Source: Novosphingobium endophyticum
GTDB lineage: Bacteria > Pseudomonadota > Alphaproteobacteria > Sphingomonadales > Sphingomonadaceae
Direction of reading: 5' to 3'
DNA length: 47,600 nt
Assembly: GCF_014640675.1 (NCBI RefSeq)
Contig: NZ_BMHK01000005.1
Location: forward strand, 153,417 to 201,016
The notes under the pieces are model-generated. The model was not told the origin of the DNA, searched no databases, and was given only the letters and a program-made list of their open reading frames with translations. This document shows, one piece after another, positions 42,763 through 47,600 of this stretch. How positions within the stretch are numbered: position 1 is the stretch's first letter; each line of letters starts with the position of its first letter. The translations under genes and the position numbers were made by a program.

Positions 42763-43215
42763 TCAGATTGGAAGAATACGGGTATCTTTGACGCACTTCA
42801 GTGCGAAGCTGGAGTTTATTGAAACCACTGCGGGCAAATGCGAAAGTTTCCTTTTGAGATATTGTTCATAGGCTTCAATGCTAGGTGACAATATACGGAG
42901 CATATAGTCGCTATTTCCACTCATTGAAAAGCATTCGATAATCTCTGGATGCTCTTCGACAGCGCGCTCGAGCGCTTCGAGCGTTTCCTCATGATGTGAC
43001 GTCAGTTTAATGTGCGCAAACACATTGACTGTCAGTCCCAGCGAAGCGGGATCAAGCAATATGGTTCGTCCCTTGATCACCCCGCTCTTTTCCAGCTTCT
43101 TCAATCGACGCCAGCAGGGAGTTTGCGACAGGCCAACCGACGGCGCGAGTTCGGAGAGGGGCAACTCTGGGTTTGCCTGAATTTGGCGCAGGATTCGCAG
43201 ATCCACGTCATCCAT
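42763..43215 (-). CDS. Lrp/AsnC-family transcriptional regulator (BkdR-like)
   Basis: 150 residues. Winged HTH about 3-60 (LRILRQIQANPELPLSELAPSVGLSQTPCWRRLKKLEKSG) and an RAM ligand domain (about 65-140, ECFSMSGNSDYMLRI). Divergent from the branched-chain 2-oxoacid dehydrogenase operon, as in BkdR-type control where leucine, isoleucine or valine induces. Binding site candidates lie in the intergenic region. Not part of the aromatic block. Confidence 0.88.
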   Translation of the reverse strand: MDDVDLRILRQIQANPELPLSELAPSVGLSQTPCWRRLKKLEKSGVIKGRTILLDPASLGLTVNVFAHIKLTSHHEETLEALERAVEEHPEIIECFSMSGNSDYMLRILSPSIEAYEQYLKRKLSHLPAVVSINSSFALKCVKDTRILPI

Positions 43216-43373
43216 ATCTGAATTCCTGAAAAATGTGCCATTTAGGAAATGTCATCCTATATATGCACAATATGGAGAAAATAGTTCTCAATCAAGCTGG
43301 ATTTCGCTCGGACTTAGAACACGATTTTCCTCGCCGGCCGCCTTAGAACGGCACCTCGAAAACGGAGTGGAAA
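43216..43373. promoter_or_regulatory. Divergent promoter of Lrp gene and bkd operon
   Basis: AAATGT occurs at 43231-43236 and 43247-43252, 16 bases apart, and CCTGAAA...TTTAGG forms an imperfect inverted repeat around 43226-43246. An AT-rich box follows. Lrp proteins bind such degenerate AT-rich repeats; assignment is inference. ACGGAGTGG precedes the E1alpha ATG. Confidence 0.35.
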
Positions 43374-44603
43374 ATGGCAAATCGACCTCCGCTGGAATTT
43401 TACGTTCCTGAACCACCTTCAAGACCAGGGCAGCCAGCGAGTTTCTCACACATAATTGTCCCCGACGCCGGGCTTGTCCGTCGTCCCGACGCGCTGGCGA
43501 GTCCGGCCGAAATGCGCGACCTGCCCTTCGATCTGATCCGCGTTCTCGACGACGAAGGGCAGGCCGTCGGTCCATGGGATCCCAGGCTTTCGCCTGATCT
43601 TATGCGCCGGGGCCTGCGGGCCATGCTGCGCACCCGTGTTTTCGACGATCGTCTCTTCCGGGCCCACCGCCAGGGCAAGACCAGCTTCTACATGAAGTCG
43701 ACCGGTGAGGAGGCGATCGGTGCAGCACAGGCTCTCGTCCTGGAGCGGCAAGACATGTGCTTTCCCACCTACCGGGCAATGAGCTGGCTTCACGCGCGGG
43801 ACTACCCGCTCATCGACATGGTCAACCAGATCTTCTCCAACGCGAGCGATCCGCTGCATGGCCGGCAATTGCCGATCCTGTTCTCTGCGCGGGACTATGG
43901 CTTTTATTCGCTGTCGGGCAATCTGGGCACGCGCTACGGCCACGCCGTGGGCTGGGCGATGGCGTCGGCCTATCGCCAGAGCGACAGTCTCGCGCTGGCC
44001 TATTGCGGCGAAGGCTCCACGGCAGAGGGCGATTTTCATGAGTCGCTGACATTTGCAGCCGTCTATCAGGCCCCGGTAATCCTCTGCGTCACCAATAATC
44101 AGTGGGCGATTTCCAGCTTTGCCGGACTGGCGGGCACTCAGGACACGACCTTTGCGGCGCGTGCGATCGGCTATGGGCTGCCGGGCCTGCGGGTCGACGG
44201 GAACGATTTTCTTGCGGTCGCCGCCGCGACGCAGTGGGCGGCCGAACGCGCACGCGCCAACAAGGGTGCCACCCTGATCGAGCTCTTCACATACCGCGCG
44301 ACCGGGCATTCGACGAGCGATGATCCGACGCGCTACCGCCCGCGCGACGAAGCCGAGCACTGGCCGCTCGGCGATCCGATCGAGCGGCTCAGGCAGCACC
44401 TCGTCCGCATCGGCGAATGGGATGCGCAGCGTCATGATGACCTGATTGCGCAGCTCGATGCCGAAGTGCGTGCCGCGGTCCGCGAAGGCGAGGCGATCGG
44501 CACGCTGGGACGCTCGAAGCCGCCGTTGTCAGAGATGTTCGAGGGCGTCTTTGCCGAACCGGACTGGCGCCTGATCGAACAGCGCCGTGAAGCGGGTGCC
44601 TGA
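43374..44603 (+). CDS. bkdA1: Branched-chain 2-oxoacid dehydrogenase E1 alpha subunit
   Basis: 409 residues. Thiamine-diphosphate motif runs from GEGSTAEGDFHESLTFA to ILCVTNNQWAIS (the GDG...NN element in its E1alpha form), and the phosphorylation-loop region TGHSTSDDPTRYRP is typical. Decarboxylates 2-oxo acids of leucine, isoleucine and valine and loads the lipoyl group of E2. It starts the operon opposite the Lrp gene; E1 beta follows after 3 bases. Confidence 0.92.
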   Translation: MANRPPLEFYVPEPPSRPGQPASFSHIIVPDAGLVRRPDALASPAEMRDLPFDLIRVLDDEGQAVGPWDPRLSPDLMRRGLRAMLRTRVFDDRLFRAHRQGKTSFYMKSTGEEAIGAAQALVLERQDMCFPTYRAMSWLHARDYPLIDMVNQIFSNASDPLHGRQLPILFSARDYGFYSLSGNLGTRYGHAVGWAMASAYRQSDSLALAYCGEGSTAEGDFHESLTFAAVYQAPVILCVTNNQWAISSFAGLAGTQDTTFAARAIGYGLPGLRVDGNDFLAVAAATQWAAERARANKGATLIELFTYRATGHSTSDDPTRYRPRDEAEHWPLGDPIERLRQHLVRIGEWDAQRHDDLIAQLDAEVRAAVREGEAIGTLGRSKPPLSEMFEGVFAEPDWRLIEQRREAGA

Positions 44604-44606
44604 GCG

Positions 44607-45623
44607 ATGCGCGAACTCAACATGGTCAAGGCGATCAACGATGCACTCGACGTCATGCTGGCGCGTGATCCCGATGTGCTGGTTTTCGGCGAGGACGTCG
44701 GTTATTTCGGCGGCGTATTCCGCGCGACCGAGGGGTTGCAGGCGAAGCATGGTATCCGGCGCTGTTTCGACACGCCGATCGCGGAAGGCGGCATCATCGC
44801 CACTGCCATCGGCATGGGTGCGCAAGGGCTGAGGCCGGTGCCGGAGATCCAGTTCGCCGACTACATCCTTCCCGCCTTCGATCAGCTGGTGTCCGAGGCG
44901 GCGCGCCTGCGTTACCGCTCCGGCGGCGAGTTCTGGGCGCCGATTACGGTGCGCTCACCCTATGGCGGCGGCATTTTCGGTGGCCAGACGCACAGCCAGA
45001 GCCCGGAAGCCATCTTTGCGCATATTACCGGCCTCAAGACCGTGATCCCCTCGACTCCCTATGACGCGAAGGGCCTGCTGATCGCCGCGATCGAATGCGA
45101 TGATCCGGTGATCTATCTGGAGCCCAAGCGGCTCTACAACGGCCCGTTCGACGGCCATCACGATCGTGAGATCGGGACATGGGCAGGGCATCCGGCCGCG
45201 CAGGTTCCCGAAGGCCATTACACGGTACCGCTGGGTAAGGCGGCCGTCGTTCGACCAGGCGATGCGGTCACGGTTCTGGCCTACGGCACCATGGTGCATG
45301 TTGCCCTCGCGGCGGTCGACGAGACCGGCATCGATGCCGAAGTCATCGATCTGCGCTCGATCGTTCCGCTTGATATCGAAACGATCGTGGCTTCGGCAAA
45401 CAAGACGGGCCGCTGTGTGATCGTGCACGAGGCATCGCGCTTCGGCGGTTTCGGCGGCGAGCTTTCTTCCTTGATACAAGAGCGCTGCTTCTACGGCCTG
45501 GAAACGGCGATCGAGCGTGTGGCGGGTTGGGACACGCCCTATCCGCACGCTTTCGAATGGGACTACTTTCCCGGCCCGGCCCGCATCGCCGCGGCCCTGC
45601 GCCGGGTCATGGAGAACACCTGA
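44607..45623 (+). CDS. bkdA2: Branched-chain 2-oxoacid dehydrogenase E1 beta subunit
   Basis: 338 residues, transketolase C-terminal family. ELNMVKAINDALD at the start, LVFGEDVGYFGGVFRAT, IQFADYILPAFDQL and RSPYGGGIFGGQTHSQ are hallmark blocks. It pairs with the E1 alpha gene product. Its TGA overlaps the E2 start (TGATG). Confidence 0.93.
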   Translation: MRELNMVKAINDALDVMLARDPDVLVFGEDVGYFGGVFRATEGLQAKHGIRRCFDTPIAEGGIIATAIGMGAQGLRPVPEIQFADYILPAFDQLVSEAARLRYRSGGEFWAPITVRSPYGGGIFGGQTHSQSPEAIFAHITGLKTVIPSTPYDAKGLLIAAIECDDPVIYLEPKRLYNGPFDGHHDREIGTWAGHPAAQVPEGHYTVPLGKAAVVRPGDAVTVLAYGTMVHVALAAVDETGIDAEVIDLRSIVPLDIETIVASANKTGRCVIVHEASRFGGFGGELSSLIQERCFYGLETAIERVAGWDTPYPHAFEWDYFPGPARIAAALRRVMENT

Positions 45624-46960
45624 TGGGTCGCTACACATTCCGCCTTCCGGACATTGGGGAGGGCATCGCGGAAGCCGAGATCGTCGCCTGGCACGTGAAG
45701 GTGGGCGATACGGTCGAGGAAGACGGCCGCATTGCCGACATGATGACCGACAAGGCAACGGTCGAAATGGAAAGCCCCGTGTCGGGCAAGGTTCTCGAAG
45801 TGGCCGGCGAAACGGGCGATGTCATCGCCATCGGTTCTTCGCTCGTGGTGATCGAGGTTGAAGGTGATGGCAACGAGCGGGACGGACCCGCGAAAACGCC
45901 TGCCGCAGCGACACCCCCCGCCAAGGCGGAAGAACTCCCCAAGGCAGACGTGCCGGCAACAGCGCCTGAGCCTATGCAGGCTCCCGAACCCATTACCAGA
46001 TCGGAACCTGTCCGGACCGAACCTGCCAAACCCGCTGCCGCATCGACGAAGGCGCAAATTCCCCATGCTCCGCCAGGCCATGCCAGGGTGATGGCAAGCC
46101 CGGCGGTCCGCAAGCGCGGCGCCGACCTCGGCATTGACCTGGGCGAAATCCGGCCGGCTGAGGACGGTCGGATTCGCCATGCGGACCTCGACGCGTTCCT
46201 GGCCTACAACTCTGCCGGCGGATTTCAGCCCGCTGGCATCAAGGGACAGGACGAGCAGGTCCGCGTCATCGGCCTCCGCCGCCGCATCGCCGAAAACATG
46301 ACGGCGTCCAAGCGCAAGATCCCGCACTTCGCCTATGTCGAGGAGTACGACGTCACCGCGCTCGAGGAGATGCGCGCGCAGCTCAACGAGGGAAGGGGGG
46401 AGCGTCCCAAGCTGACGATGCTGCCGTTCCTGATTTCCGCGATCTGCAAGTTGATCCCGAAATTCCCGATGCTGAACGCCCACTACGATGACGAGGCGGG
46501 CGTGGTGACGCGTTATGGTTCGGTGCATCTGGGTATGGCAGCCCAGACTCCGGCAGGCCTGATGGTGCCCGTGATCCGCGATGCGCAGAACCGCAATCTG
46601 TGGCAGTTGGCGACGGAGATCGCGCGTCTTGCCCAGACAGCGCGGGACGGATCGGCGAAATCGGCCGAACTATCAGGTTCCACCATAACCATCACGTCCC
46701 TGGGGCCGATGGGAGGCGTCGCCACGACACCGGTTATCAACCGTCCCGAAGTGGCGATCATCGGGCCGAACCGGATCGTCGAGCGGCCGATGTTCGTGCG
46801 CGATGCCAGTGGAAGCGAGCGCGTGGAGAAGCGCAAACTGATGAACATCTCGATGAGCTGCGACCACCGCGTCGTCGACGGGTGGGACGCGGCCAGTTTC
46901 GCGCAGGAGCTGAAGAAGCTCATTGAAGCCCCGGCGCTCATTCTTGCAGGAGAATACTGA
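45623..46960 (+). CDS. bkdB: Branched-chain 2-oxoacid dehydrogenase E2 (dihydrolipoyl transacylase)
   Basis: 445 residues. One lipoyl domain (1-80, lysine in [11 protein letters not shown]), an Ala/Pro-rich linker (about 85-150), the E1/E3-binding domain (about 153-190, [15 protein letters not shown]) and the catalytic domain with [12 protein letters not shown]. Transfers the acyl group to CoA. The next gene is isovaleryl-CoA dehydrogenase after 1 base. An E3 gene (lipoamide dehydrogenase) is not in the window; it may be downstream. Confidence 0.93.
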   Translation: MGRYTFRLPDIGEGIAEAEIVAWHVKVGDTVEEDGRIADMMTDKATVEMESPVSGKVLEVAGETGDVIAIGSSLVVIEVEGDGNERDGPAKTPAAATPPAKAEELPKADVPATAPEPMQAPEPITRSEPVRTEPAKPAAASTKAQIPHAPPGHARVMASPAVRKRGADLGIDLGEIRPAEDGRIRHADLDAFLAYNSAGGFQPAGIKGQDEQVRVIGLRRRIAENMTASKRKIPHFAYVEEYDVTALEEMRAQLNEGRGERPKLTMLPFLISAICKLIPKFPMLNAHYDDEAGVVTRYGSVHLGMAAQTPAGLMVPVIRDAQNRNLWQLATEIARLAQTARDGSAKSAELSGSTITITSLGPMGGVATTPVINRPEVAIIGPNRIVERPMFVRDASGSERVEKRKLMNISMSCDHRVVDGWDAASFAQELKKLIEAPALILAGEY

Positions 46961-46961
46961 T

Positions 46962-47600
46962 ATGCCAGCCACGCCAGAATTCGACTTCGCGCTGGGCGAG
47001 AGCGCGCAGATGATCCGCGAGAGCGTTTCGCGCTTCGCCGACGAGCGGATTGCGCCGCTCGCCGCGCGGGTGGACGCGGAGGACTGGTTTCCGCGCGAGC
47101 TGTGGCCGGCGATGGGCAAACTGGGGCTGCACGGGATTACGGTCGAGGAGCAATGGGGCGGCATCGGCCTTGGCTATCTCGAGCATGTGATCGCGATCGA
47201 AGAAGTCAGTCGGGCCTCGGCCTCGGTGGGCCTGTCCTACGGCGCGCATTCGAACCTGTGCGTCAACCAGATCCGCCGCTGGGGGAATGACGAGCAGAAG
47301 GCGAAATACCTGCCCAGGCTGATCTCGGGCGAACACGTCGGCAGCCTTGCCATGTCGGAGACGGGCGCGGGCTCGGATGTCGTGGGCATGAAGCTGAAGG
47401 CCGACGCGGCGGCGGGCGGTTTCCGGCTCAACGGCACCAAGTTCTGGATCACCAACGGCACGTATGCCGATACGCTGGTCGTATACGCCAAGACCGGCGA
47501 AGGCTCGAAAGGCATCACCGCCTTCCTGATCGAGAAAGACATGCCCGGTTTCTCGGTCGGACAGAAGATCGACAAGCTGGGCATGCGCGGCTCGCCGACT
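46962..47600 (+). CDS. ivd: Isovaleryl-CoA dehydrogenase, 3' end outside window
   Basis: First 213 residues of an acyl-CoA dehydrogenase, open to the window end. [69 protein letters not shown] and [15 protein letters not shown] are characteristic of IVD. Oxidises isovaleryl-CoA to 3-methylcrotonyl-CoA with FAD, passing electrons to ETF. AGGAGAAT precedes the ATG. Follows the bkd genes in the leucine breakdown order. Further genes lie beyond the window. Confidence 0.9.
   Translation, partial: MPATPEFDFALGESAQMIRESVSRFADERIAPLAARVDAEDWFPRELWPAMGKLGLHGITVEEQWGGIGLGYLEHVIAIEEVSRASASVGLSYGAHSNLCVNQIRRWGNDEQKAKYLPRLISGEHVGSLAMSETGAGSDVVGMKLKADAAAGGFRLNGTKFWITNGTYADTLVVYAKTGEGSKGITAFLIEKDMPGFSVGQKIDKLGMRGSPT

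Noticed and set aside
1..47600. CRISPR arrays, tRNA or rRNA genes
   Set aside because: I saw no regularly spaced repeats, no cloverleaf-like sequence at the integrase side and no rRNA motifs. A tool search could still find a tRNA outside the left edge.

Overview
The window looks like chromosome or large-plasmid DNA of a sphingomonad-type alphaproteobacterium (Novosphingobium/Sphingobium relatives). I infer this from the GC-rich coding style, a sphingomonad-like TonB-dependent receptor, NodD-type LysR regulation, and a GcvT-like O-demethylase next to one-carbon genes, an arrangement best known from lignin-aromatic and dicamba-degrading sphingomonads. No 16S rRNA or other marker is present, so the genus is open. 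Nearly the whole window is an aromatic-catabolism region.

Left edge (1-1334): the 3' part of a P4-type tyrosine integrase whose tail runs into a broken IS110 transposase. This is the scar of a mobile island boundary.

Upper-pathway block (1335-20389): a secreted metallo-beta-lactamase-fold hydrolase, two VanA-like Rieske oxygenases, a two-domain VOC (extradiol-type) dioxygenase, cytochrome b561, a NodD-type LysR regulator, an epimerase/dehydratase-like SDR, two FAH-family hydrolases, a cyclase-family hydrolase, an amidohydrolase/decarboxylase, a classical SDR, a class A flavin monooxygenase (plus the stub of a second one), a GcvT/DesA-like O-demethylase, a small cupin, a Nudix hydrolase, a 4HBT-type thioesterase and an aldo-keto reductase. 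Together these are what is needed to demethylate, hydroxylate and open a methoxylated ring; the substrate is not readable from sequence.

Box block (20419-35201): an aerobic benzoyl-CoA (box) pathway: BoxR, BoxC, BoxB, a benzoate-CoA ligase, a ferredoxin-reductase-like flavoprotein, a DUF4863-like protein, enoyl-CoA hydratase/isomerase, BoxD, a hydratase/3-hydroxyacyl-CoA dehydrogenase fusion, an alpha/beta hydrolase and a 3-oxoadipyl-CoA thiolase. This is a complete route from benzoate to succinyl-CoA and acetyl-CoA except that the normal epoxidase reductase BoxA is absent. A divergent flavodoxin plus an unrecognised 165-residue protein sit where an alternative electron supply might be encoded.

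Uptake and C1 block (35468-42582): a TonB-dependent receptor, then a second, DesA/LigM-like tetrahydrofolate-dependent O-demethylase, a divergent MetF, PurU, FolD and a FolB. This set strips methyl groups onto tetrahydrofolate and returns them as formate. folB is cut off at about 42444 by the N-terminal fragment of an IS5-like transposase.

Right edge (42763-47600): an Lrp/AsnC regulator divergent from a branched-chain 2-oxoacid dehydrogenase operon (E1alpha, E1beta, E2) and the start of isovaleryl-CoA dehydrogenase. This looks like ordinary core metabolism beyond the catabolic island.

Working model (inference): a bulky methoxylated aromatic enters through the TonB receptor, loses methyl groups to tetrahydrofolate, has one ring oxidised and opened by the upper block, and releases benzoate or a benzoyl unit that the box operon consumes. 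The least explained parts are the reductase system of BoxB and the real substrate of the upper block.
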